A stretch of DNA of 64,000 nt from contig NW_026516666.1 in assembly GCF_025766255.1 (NCBI RefSeq), forward strand, positions 744,001 to 808,000, written 5' to 3'. The DNA is from Zychaea mexicana (lineage: Eukaryota > Mucoromycota > Mucoromycetes > Mucorales > Lichtheimiaceae). This document shows, one piece after another, positions 47,376-57,414 of the stretch (position 1 is its first letter; each line of letters opens with the position of its first letter). Both the position numbers and the translations under genes were made by a program. Below the pieces are notes generated by a model. The model was not told the origin of the DNA and did no database searches. It saw nothing but the letters and a program-made list of their open reading frames with translations.

Positions 47376-47672
47376 ACCTTCATTGCTCGTTATCTTCGTT
47401 CATGCGCACTTTGAGTTTTTCGCTGCTTACATACCACATTATAATCATGCAAGTTGTAGTGGCACGCATAGCAAACTACGTAATGATAATTAGCACGCAA
47501 TTCATAACAGCACGATAGAATGATGTACATAGTGCGTCGATGAAAAGGATTAACATATAATGCTTTCCATGACTACATAGTGCCTTATGTTGTTAAGATT
47601 ATCAGAGCTCAGGTTGTTCTAGGCCTTCTTACTGTTGTTGCTGCTAAGCAACCTGATTGATATGTACTGGCT
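47376..47672 (+). repeat. Left arm of a ~297-bp inverted repeat
   Basis: Reverse complement of 56585-56880 with only a handful of differences seen by eye (about 97% identical). Weaker similarity extends outward to about 47332. The arms bracket ~8.9 kb that contains all the nested elements below. Confidence 0.9.
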
Positions 47673-47896
47673 GTCTGATAATGTCGACAAGATACCAACT
47701 TTTATTGCCGCGAACGATGATGCTGTACATGCCACTTTTCTTGGTCTCGTGGTCGAGAGAAAAGAAAATGATGCATTGTTGTGTATATAGGAGGTGCGCG
47801 CGTGTGTACACGACGACGTAATGTTATAGTGCAATCTGTCACAAGACCAAGATATCAAAGCCTGTTCAGCTGATCTAAGCGATGCAGACTACATAC

Positions 47897-48670
47897 AGTG
47901 AAAACGGCAAATTTTGTCACTTTGAAAAATCAAATGTCCTTTAACCAAAAGTAAATGTCACTTTACTAAAAATGATTTCAGCAGGTACAGCATTACATGC
48001 CTCAGTAAACCTTTCGGATATTGTTTGTATATTGCCAGCAGAGTTTCTAACTTCAGGCTCAAACGTGGATTACTTAGCCGTTATAAGCATTTTGCTTCTC
48101 AGGTAATGATTAAGCTGCGTTGTGGAAATTGAGAAGCTCATAAACTCTTCAGATAACTTATTGCTGATATCTTCGGAATAAAAAAACTGTGGGTATACTT
48201 ATTATCAAGTAGTTCTCGAGTATATGTCTCGTGTTCAGCTGTGAAAGAGCTTGGGCGGCCAATGTTATTTTTTTTTTTTGAAAGTTTGTATGGCACTTCA
48301 TCTGGTTCTTGATAACGTTCCCCACCATCGCCAGGCAGTACGAAGTTCAAAACCAAGCTCCTTTGCGAATCGAACAATTCTTCCTCTTTCTTCAGCACTT
48401 TCCAACATTCTGTCTATAGACACTTCTCTTGTTCTATCGTTATAACTGTTGTACATGTTCTGCTCCGGTAGCGGCTCTTGGTACTTACATGCGTATAACT
48501 TTCTTTTCCTCGATAGACTTGCGAGCTTCCAAAACCAGCTCTGCGTGGCTATAGTTTTCAGAACAATGTTAGGATTTGTATTTTGCGTTAGAATATCCTG
48601 CATAGGGTCAAAAACGTCTAATATCTTGCTCGTTATAAACGTTTCCCTGTCTTTCCTATATGAAAACAAG
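47897..48670 (-). mobile_element. Mariner-like element: end repeat and N-terminal transposase fragment
   Basis: ACAGTGAAAACGGCAAATTTTG (47897) and CACTTTACTAAAAATGATT (47960) match the copy at 25508. Upstream on the minus strand, frames 48298-48669 and 48138-48398 read RGRIVRFAKELGFELRTAWRWW, then, in another frame, DEVPYKLSKKK and IGRPSSFTAEHETYTRELLD. This is the HTH (homeodomain-like) region that precedes the DDE domain in Tc1/mariner-type transposases of these fungi. A frameshift lies between the two parts and the catalytic domain is missing. Confidence 0.65.
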
Positions 48671-50440
48671 TGCTCATCATAATTTTTAAAACGGAAACTA
48701 TATTTATACTCCAGTAAATGTTTAGGACAAATTGGTCTAACCTATTGTGATCTTTCTAGATCTCCAAAAGTACATGTGATATCTCACACACTTACAGTAA
48801 AAAAAAAGAAAAAAAGACTAGTAATAGAAATGTTTTGACACTGTTTATCCGTTGTCTTTATTGAACAATGAAATGCGCAGGTGTTTATATGATGAGTCCG
48901 TTATTGAGACTATTACATTATGACTTCTTTGAGTAAAATTCCTCCACCATACTGTACAATAATAAGATATTAGTAGTGTTTATGCTTTAGTATGTTTGTG
49001 TGTCATCTCTATAGCACATTGCCGCGTTTATATAAGTCATACCTTTTACGTTATAATTATACTTTTTAATTCAGGGATATAATCTGTACAATGTCTTTCT
49101 AGGTTTGGTTCAGCATAGTCTATAAAGCATTCTCTTCGAGTATTAACTCTGATATAGTTACTGTATGTATTACCAGAATATCTATTATTGGTAGGTGTCG
49201 CAATCTGACCCGCGGGTTAAGGACGGGTTAACGGGTCGGGTTGATGCTTTTCTGACCCGCGGGTCAACCTGTCTAACCCTTGACCCGACCCGTTGACCCG
49301 TTGTGACCCGTGTATACATACAGTTGTACCCCGGTTTTTGCAACCGAGGGTTTTCCGATTTTTTTTTGCAAAAACTGAGGATTTGCAAGTAACGGGGTAA
49401 ACAATTCTGCTTCAATTAGACACTGGATAAGTCATCCTATTAACACTAGCCCATTGTTTATCTGTCAGAGATTATGTACGATACGTTCTGTGGGAATATT
49501 CATACAGCTCTAAATGTTACTACTTGCATATATAAGACCGTTCTTTTATTAAGCTGTCTAGTGGTTTGATAATTATTAGCTCTTTTAAGCATGACAAAAT
49601 CGTTCCACAAGTTCACCTCTAAGCAAGAGGATCCAACTTACGACGAGCACTTGAGCAGGCGGTGGACGAAAGCGCTGCTTCGCCTATTCCAGGGCTAACG
49701 TTGAAGGAAAAACAGGTTGCAATTGCAGGAGTTTTGAGCTTTTTGGATAATATCGATGACTGCGACTTAAAGAAGTCTTTGCGTAGGATTCAAGAGAGTT
49801 TCAGGCAGCAATCATTCTCCCGGCAATCATCCCTTGATGACTTCTTTGATGTATGTAGTTGAAAGCTCATTTGAGCAAACATTTTATTTCTATATCTTTA
49901 TGTAGTGTGTTCACTTTTTCTTATATCTTCTTCATTTCTTTTGTTGATTCAACCCAATCAGTGCTATATATGTGTCCCGGTTCTACTGGCTCAACTACCA
50001 AGTGATAATTTTTATATCGACAATAAATACATCTTCATATTTACATATTTATCTTGCAGTAACCGTATCATTTTATTCCTCATAATCCGCAACAGATGCT
50101 TCTTTCAGTTGATATTGCAAAAATTGAAGCTGTTTTACCCCGATAACGTGCAAATCGTATAACTCATTTGCAAGTTGCAAATTTGCGAAACTACTAAGTT
50201 TTTTTGGCGGGAGTAAAGTAGCCGGACCTACACCTTAGCAAATCATAATTCGAGATAGTGTTTAAGTTCACCTATGAGAATTCGAGATAGTGAGAATTGT
50301 ATCACGTAGTCTACTAGTACAACGATCCTATTTTGGTAAAGTAGTGCCGTTTGGGTTTTTTCTTGCATAAATATATTCTCACACCATGAGAGAACTTGAC
50401 TACTTCATCCTTTTCTTCTTTTTATCTTGTATCAAAAGAC

Positions 50441-53400
50441 ATGAGCGACAGAGAGCCCTACAATTTCAACTTTAAAAAAAGAGGCCGCAAAGCTGGTGGT
50501 AAAAACCCAAATGCTGGGCGCAAACCGAAAAAGACGAGACCTCTTGATCAAAGCGTACTCAATTTTAGTGGGGTTGCGCAATCTGCAAGTGCAGTCGACG
50601 ATAATGTAATCACTAATACAACGGTAAGGTCATAACAAGATGCAGCAGTGAGCTGTACTTTTAAATGTGTGCAGTAGTCTCTTACAAAATCGAGCCAAAT
50701 ATTTAGAATATTCATCCGCGAGAAAATGAAATCCCATCACTACGTCAAATATGCCGCACGGTTCTTGAACGCGTCGTGGTAAGCGAAACTCGTTCTTTGA
50801 TAACACCGGTTACTGCATACATGATTTCTAAATATCTTATCAAAATATGGGCTCTTGCTTTTCACTATAGCCATCTTCTACATGTGACGAGCACAACGAG
50901 GATCAAATTTTGGGCCTTGGGAGTCTAGTGCGCGATTTGGAGGTTGAAAGTATGGAGGCCGAAGTTGAATGCGAGCACGAAGAAGATGATGACGGTGAAG
51001 CTGGTGACGTTGCTCAAAATGTGGAGGATGACACAACGTATAAAGAAGCTCCAATTTGTAGTCAGTATTTCATGGAACTACGCGCCCGTATCGTTGATGA
51101 ATGTCAAAATGGGTCCAAACCGCCAAAAGTGTACTGTGAGCAGCAAACGTTTTGGATCGAGCCACCAGCGCCTTATTTCTCTTTGTACAACACCAAGCAA
51201 GCTGATCCGATTCCACTGTATCGTCCGCGCGTTTTTTTATGAGCTCCCCATTTTATCACAAAAGCAGTGTTGAAGTGTCCAATATGCAAGGAAAATAACG
51301 TTGATTCGCACTTGGTGTCAAAGGGACCTGCTGATAACCCATGTGCTCGTCGTGTTGTTGACCTTGACAGGTACTATTACATTACGATGCTTTACTTTTC
51401 TTTTATTTTATTTCAATTATGTAACTAATCTTTCTGTATGCTTAGATGTTTCTATATCATGTCTTATAGATACAAATGTTCAAACACAAAATGCATAAAA
51501 AACTATATGGCGCATGATAATCAAATCATAGAGCAGCTCCCGGAACATCTTCAGGCTGAATTCCCTGCGTACCTCACACATCGAAGCGCTGTTTCTAAAC
51601 ATCTTGGTGACTTGTTGCGGACAGTTGTCCAAAATGGCATGGGTGTTCATCGGCTGCAGAGAGCGCTTCGCGAGTTTCATACTTTGCGCCACGCACGACT
51701 TCATTTGCAATACTTGAATTCACTTATTTATCGCCGTAAGAATCCAACTCTCTACGAATTAGCCAACAATAACCGTCAAGTCAAGTACCCATCATTTTCG
51801 AGCTTCAAGGATCCAAACGGATATGCTGGTTACGTTCCTTCAACTGCGTACTTACGACTTGTATACACAGCCTTGATTGAACAATTACGCCCACTCATCG
51901 ATAAAGAGTTATCAGAGCTCGGTGGTTTGATTCTGAAAGGAGACCACACATTTAAGGTTCCGAAGCATATGGCGAAACTTGGTGGCTCACCAGCATTCAC
52001 AGCTTTGTATACTGTATGTAACGAATACGAGGAAATACGGCTTCAACTATTGGTGCCAACAAAGTCTGCCATCCATCTAGAAGGACCGTTAAAAGAGATG
52101 ATCGAATCGTACCGTCTATACAACCATCCAATGCCAGAGCTATTCTTCACCGATAATGTGAAGGGCGACCAGAATCTTCTAGAACGCTCAATCCCGTCAC
52201 TCACGCGCCCCATCAATGACAACAATAACAGCGATAACAAAGACAGTACACGATCGGCCGAATTGCAACAAAACGATGACCAAGGACCATTTCTACAATT
52301 ACCTGACACAGTATCTATAACTGTACTTCAAGACGCTCCTGACGCCACTGATGCAGTTAACAATATTCGTAGTCGCGCTATTAATTCTGATCAATCTCTT
52401 GTTGTGGGATTCGACTGTGAGTGGGTGTACAACTCTGTCACGCATCAAATTGTAAAAATTTCGCTGGTACAGGTTGCATGTAAAGATGCTGTATGGCTTT
52501 TTCGTTTGAAACCGTCTTCTGGGTGCGTTCCTGCCGCTCTCGCTTCTCTAATTCGTGATCCAAACATCATCAAGACCGGCCGCAACGTCAAGGGAGACCT
52601 TAAAAAGCTCAACCGTGATTATGGAATCACTTGGAACGGAGCATTGGAACTTGGCGGCTTCTGTAGAAGGCGAGGTGTAATCGAGCGAGGAACATTGGGT
52701 TTATCGGCCATATCTACAAGAGTACTCGGATCCGGTTTGCGTAAAGACGCAAATTTGCGCTTAAGTAACTGGGAGTCTACACAACTGTCGAGCGACCAGA
52801 TATACTATGCTGCCTTGGATGCATGGGCATCTTTACAAATATTCGATACAACGAAAAACTTAAGTACCTTTGGCGAATCAATCCGCACACCGGTAGCCAA
52901 CCTTCATTGTTCGTTGCATTATCTCGATAATCCAGTCGCATTCGGATATGTTAGTGATCCGACAATTCACGACGATCATATAACATTTACTGTCAACAGA
53001 ATCAGCGTGCCGGGCGCTGTTGTGAAGATAAAGAAGCTTGTTAACGGCAAACATGTTACAAGAATGAAGGCCTTGTCCGATATGGGAGACGTACCATTTG
53101 CAATTCAAGCTCCAGTGGCCCACCTACGCACCGAGAATCCAAGATTATGCACACTCTTGCACAGCGAAGTACCTGTCAATGATTTCGCAGTTGACGTCGA
53201 GCGAATAGCTTCTACTGCCGTGAATACCAGCAACAATCAAGAAGCAAATGATAGCCAATCCGTGTCGTCGTCGTCTTCTTCAGAAGATGAAGCTAATTTG
53301 CCTGAAACGACACATTTATTTACACAACCAACAACCACCATATCTGCAAATCAACTCCTGGTAGCATCAGTAACCCCATCACAAACCATTCGACGTATCA

Positions 53401-55217
53401 GCAACCCAAGAATTCTAAAAGATATATTCCATCTAATGGATATGATCAAAATCTCAAAACGACATGGTCTTGCAAAAGAGTTTTCCCGTCGTCTTCGAGA
53501 TGCCATTTTTATAATTAACAATGAAGATCGTCAACGAATCGAGAATCACTTACGCACACAAGGCCTTTCATGGGATTATATGCTACTTCGCAAACCTGAA
53601 TGGATTTTACGAAGAGTTCGACGAAGCGTCCCCCCAGCTGACGAGCTTCATTCTGTTGTTCAGAACTTGTTTGCCGAGTATGGTCGTCTAGAATGTGCAA
53701 AAACCGGTAGACCACTGTTTGACAAGAAAGCTTGGGATCAAGCTCGCCGTATTCTAGCAGCTATAGAAGCAGGAGAGGTATCCGATCCGCCTGGAATCTC
53801 GCTATACTTCAAAATTGGTGTCGATAAGCACAATCTTCCAATGTATCGATGCAGCCGAGGAACAAACTCATTAGAAGGTGGTGTTCACCAAAATATTATT
53901 CGCAAGTTTGGCTCTTTTGGTGCAGGCCCACAAATGACTGATAGTATGTTGGCGGACTACCGATTACGACATAATATCGACGTAAGTAACTTTTAGACAG
54001 CTATGGTATTATTTAAAATTTTACTTATACTTAGAGTATTTATATCGCATTTAGGTTGGTACAAAAAGTAGACATGGAAAGATACACCGAAGTCACTACG
54101 ATCCATGGCTGCTGCAGATCATATGTGACAAGCTTCTACTGCTCGGCATGGATAATGGAGAACGCGATGATAATCATCCTTCCAGTACACTCATCGTTAA
54201 GAACTCCTTGTATCTTAAAATGTCTGGAGAATCATTTGGTATCGCATCCTTTCCACCTCATGCCGCTCAGGATATAAATATTCAAAAAGTTTCTCCGGAT
54301 CCAGATAACCGACGTTCCGATCCACTTCTGGCGCATAAGCTCAGTGTAAATATCCCATTGCCCAAGGGATCGACCAGTAACGTGCAGCGACAAATGTATA
54401 TTTATATTGCATCAAAGCTCCAAACAAAGTACGCTGTGACACCTGTTCACACTCCTAAAGAGTATACGCTATTCTCATCCTTACTTTCCAGCGATGGCGA
54501 CCAGCAAGTTTCATTGAACTGGAAGCAATGGCTCAGCAGTGGAATCGAGAACACGCAAATGGAATCGATGTATTTTATAAAACTGCCGAAAACTTAAAAA
54601 CACATTATAACGCTTGGTGCACCAGTCAAGTTGCTGTACGATCCATCAGAAATAACGACAACGTAACGTCTACAATGCGACAACAGCTACAATCACCAGG
54701 AAGGGAGAATACCTTGATGCCCTCTCCAAATTTACCAGTCAATGCAGAGGTCATTCCATCTAGCACAAATTCGCTTATGTTCCCTCCTCTATTTTCTAAT
54801 AACCATTTGTCATCTCCGTCTTTACCCTCGGCTTCTAACTATTCATCACCGTCAACAGCATTATTGCCAGCTTATCACCAACCACAAATATCTACTTCTG
54901 AGCGACCACCCCACAACATATCTCATCCACCAGCTAACGTCTCACTACCATTGCCACCACCACCTCTTTTTACTTGGTGTCCGTACCAACAAGCGCAACA
55001 ACTTTTTTATGGGCAACCGCAATCGACACATACAGCAACCGTTCCGCCAACTCAACCTCCGCCTCCAACAACGACCGCATTTGCACAGCAATTACCTGCT
55101 GCATACCGTCAAGTTATACCAAAACCAACATCAGCAGCATCATCATCAAGAGTAATCCCTCAATCTACTTGGAAACTGCCTAAGTACCGTACACGTATTG
55201 ATAAACCAAAACAATAG
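50441..55217 (+). pseudogene. DDE-type transposase with embedded WRN-like 3'-5' exonuclease (recently broken)
   Basis: Exons 50441-50623, 50871-51370, 51446-53981 and 54055-54597 join in phase. The head has AT-hook-like KKRGRKAGGK and GRKPKKTR. A zinc-finger-like segment follows (LKCPICKEN; CSNTKC). Candidate DDE residues are LKGDHTF (about 51945), LFFTDN (about 52140) and NSLEGG (about 53867). Between the second and third sits a DEDDy exonuclease: FDCEW (52410-52424), GRNVKGDLKKL (about 52581) and YYAALDAW (about 52805), all catalytic residues present. The C-terminus is SHYDPWLLQ, a WLSS/NGIDVFYK helix region and a Pro/Gln-rich tail. Breaks: TGA at 51239-51241 in RVFL*APH, and a frameshift near 54508 after which the frame runs to 55217. 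The exonuclease family (RNase D/WRN) degrades DNA or RNA 3' ends; here it may process transposon ends (inference). The protein resembles fungal proteins sometimes annotated with a DUF6729-type N-terminus (from memory, unverified). Confidence 0.75.
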
Positions 55218-55350
55218 TTACATATATCTTCTTACTATATCATATCACCGTATTTCTCTATCTGTCTATAACAATTAAAATGGCAAGGATATATATTTCC
55301 CCATTATTTGCAGCTTTTCCTCTCTTCCTTCTTATCGTGATAAAGCTCAA

Positions 55351-55393
55351 TCTTTCATTTTTGGCAAGCGCGCGCGTTGCCAAAAATGAAAGA
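55351..55393. repeat. Perfect 17-bp hairpin with GC loop
   Basis: TCTTTCATTTTTGGCAA (55351-55367) and its exact reverse complement (55377-55393) flank the 9-nt loop GCGCGCGCG, 38 bp inside the right end of the innermost element. No run of T follows, so it is not a simple terminator. Confidence 0.85.
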
Positions 55394-55510
55394 ATTAATT
55401 CCATCAGGTCCGGACATGTTACCCATGCCGTTTTTTTTGGATTTTTCCAAAAAAGTTGCAGATATACGAGGAATTGCAAACCCGGGGTTGCAAAAACCGG
55501 GGTACAACTG

Positions 55511-56584
55511 TATAATATGTATGAGGTACTTGTATTTAAGTATCAATCTTTCTGTTGGGAAGCATCACTATATTAAAGATTTAGTTGTCAATATGTCTGC
55601 TATATAACTATAACATAAAATGTACTTATATTATTTTTATCATAGGATTATATCTTATAGTCAAGAGTATAGGTTAAGAAAACTATAAGCAATATACATA
55701 AAAGGAGTTAAGAAGTAGCAAAAAGTACAATGAGAACGGACAATAGAGGGTGGCAGTAAGAGACGAGATTTGACAGAAGACATAAAAGGAATTGAGAAAA
55801 GAAAAACGAAGGAAGAGGGAAGAAGTGAAAAGAAAAGGGAAAAGGGAAAAGGATTAGGTGCATATAAGGAAGTCGATTTTCAACCACACTTTAACCTTTA
55901 TGCCTTCTTTAATACATGTGATCCCAAGCCATTTCTTTTGTGATGGCAGAAAACCCTTTACCTTTAAGAATAATCACACAAAACGTAAATGTTGCTAGCA
56001 CTGCTAGGAATTTGCGTGCCATCATCTTAGGGAGCTGTGTATATATGGAGTTTTGCACTTTCAGTACTCAGGTTCAGGTTGATTGACACTTCCTTCGTCA
56101 CCAAATCGAAATCAGTATTGACCCGTCAACCCGAGTTTTGACCCGTCCGATTGCGACCCCTATGCTATGCGCATCACATACCATCTTATTCCACAAAATG
56201 TATAGCAGATAATTATTACACGCTCATAACAACATAGTAAAAGTCATCTATTATAGTGAAAATTTGTGTATAGATATTGAAAATTATCAACTAAAGTTGT
56301 TATGTTTAATTGATCCTGCATGTAAGGATGGACTACCCCAGTCTATCTCTTACATCTCTTTATCTCAAAATCAAGAACAATAGTGTACTTCGTCTAAGTA
56401 TTCCTGATATTGGATAAAAAAAGAATTTCATTCTTTTATTATGCTAAGGTTTAATTAATAAATTAATTATTTTAAACCTTTTAGATCAATATAAATACTG
56501 ATTATTTAGAATTATAATAGGAAAATTAAAAAATTAACTTTTTTTAAAATATCTTATTTTTTATAATTCACCATTACTAGGATC
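55511..56584. other. AT-rich spacer between the nest and the right inverted-repeat arm
   Basis: Contains the purine-rich tract 55685-55870 and the right end of the outer element (56110-56160). No gene is seen. Confidence 0.4.
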
Positions 56585-56880
56585 AGTCAGTGCGTATCAA
56601 TCAGGTTGCTTAGCAGCAACAACAGTAAGAAGGCCTAGAACAACCTGAGCTCTAATAGTCTTAACAACATAAGGCACTATGTAGTCATGGAAAGCGTTAT
56701 ATGTTAATCCTTTTCATCGACGCACTATGTACATCATTCTATCGTGCTGTTATGAATTGCGTGCTAATTATCATTACGTAGTTTGCTATGCGTACCACTA
56801 CAACTTGCATGATTATAATGTGGTATGTAAGCAGCGAAAAACTCAAAGTGCGCATGAACGACGATAACGAGCAATGAAGG
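56585..56880 (-). repeat. Right arm of the ~297-bp inverted repeat
   Basis: Reverse complement of 47376-47672. Similarity fades beyond ~56940, where an extra stretch interrupts the match (shared GAAGCGTCC and ATAGCGA blocks). Confidence 0.9.
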
Positions 56881-56940
56881 GCGAAAAAAGGACGCTTCAG
56901 AACAATACACATCAACGTAATGGACTCGCTATAAACTTTT

Positions 56941-57414
56941 CAAAAGTCAAACATTGCAATTTTATCTAAACCGGGATGCATAACGAGTTTTGCTGGGGTT
57001 CGCTGGTGAAGGTATTTGTTCGGACTTGTTATTGACCGCTTGAAAATATCACATGCATTTTTTGGTCTAAACAATATCGTTGATTGAGCGCTAAAACAGT
57101 GCTAAAATAATACAAATTAGATATGGTAGTGACGAACGAGAAAGCTATTGTGAAAGATACAAGAGATAGCGTTAAATTTAAGAAATAGATTCGATGATCG
57201 TTAGAGAATTAGGCTATTTGTCTATGTGGGTGTGTAAAAGTGAGGAAAGCGAGAGGGTGTAATCCTTTTTCATGGCAGACCCAAATGAGGTAAAAATGCT
57301 GACACAAAATTCAATGCGTGGTATTCTCTTGAATAAATCCAGGTCTCTTTACATATACTCACCCCACTCAACCCTTTTTGTTCCGTTCAACTACTCAACT
57401 TTGTTAATATAATA
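56941..57414. other. Upstream region of the dienoyl-CoA reductase gene
   Basis: No gene. A pyrimidine-rich leader (about 57355-57405) precedes the start codon. Confidence 0.4.

Larger units (their letters stand above)
50208..55430 (+). mobile_element. Innermost ~5.2-kb DNA transposon with 9-bp target duplication
   Basis: It interrupts the Tigger copy: TTTTTTTGG precedes it (50199-50207) and is repeated after it (55432-55440), a 9-bp duplication typical of Mutator-like and some other DDE elements. The ends are imperfect inverted repeats: CGGGAG... with CCGGACCT at 50222-50229 on the left, and CGGCAT... with the reverse of CCGGACCT at 55406-55413 on the right. A 14-bp direct repeat AATTCGAGATAGTG occurs twice near the left end (about 50248 and 50279). 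It carries one large gene (next entry). Confidence 0.75.
49321..55510 (+). mobile_element. Tigger-like copy 2, split by a later insertion
   Basis: The same CAGTTGTACCCCGG ends and TA flanks as 26048-26988. The left part (49321-50207) and right part (55431-55510) together give ~960 bp, matching copy 1. The transposase C-terminal relic is at about 49645-49860 (GVLSFLDNIDDCDLKKSLRR) and has no TGA in QQSFSRQSS, so this copy is slightly better preserved. Confidence 0.88.
49194..56160. mobile_element. Outer shell of nest: element with GTCGCAATC ends and GACCCG-rich arms
   Basis: The left end reads GGTGTCGCAATC followed by repeats of GACCCG/CGGGTT; the right end, in reverse complement, reads GGGGTCGCAATCGGACGGG with the same CGGGTTGACGGGTC arm. 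Both are flanked by TA (49192-49193, 56161-56162). Everything between is taken up by later insertions, so it is probably a small non-autonomous element. Confidence 0.6.
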
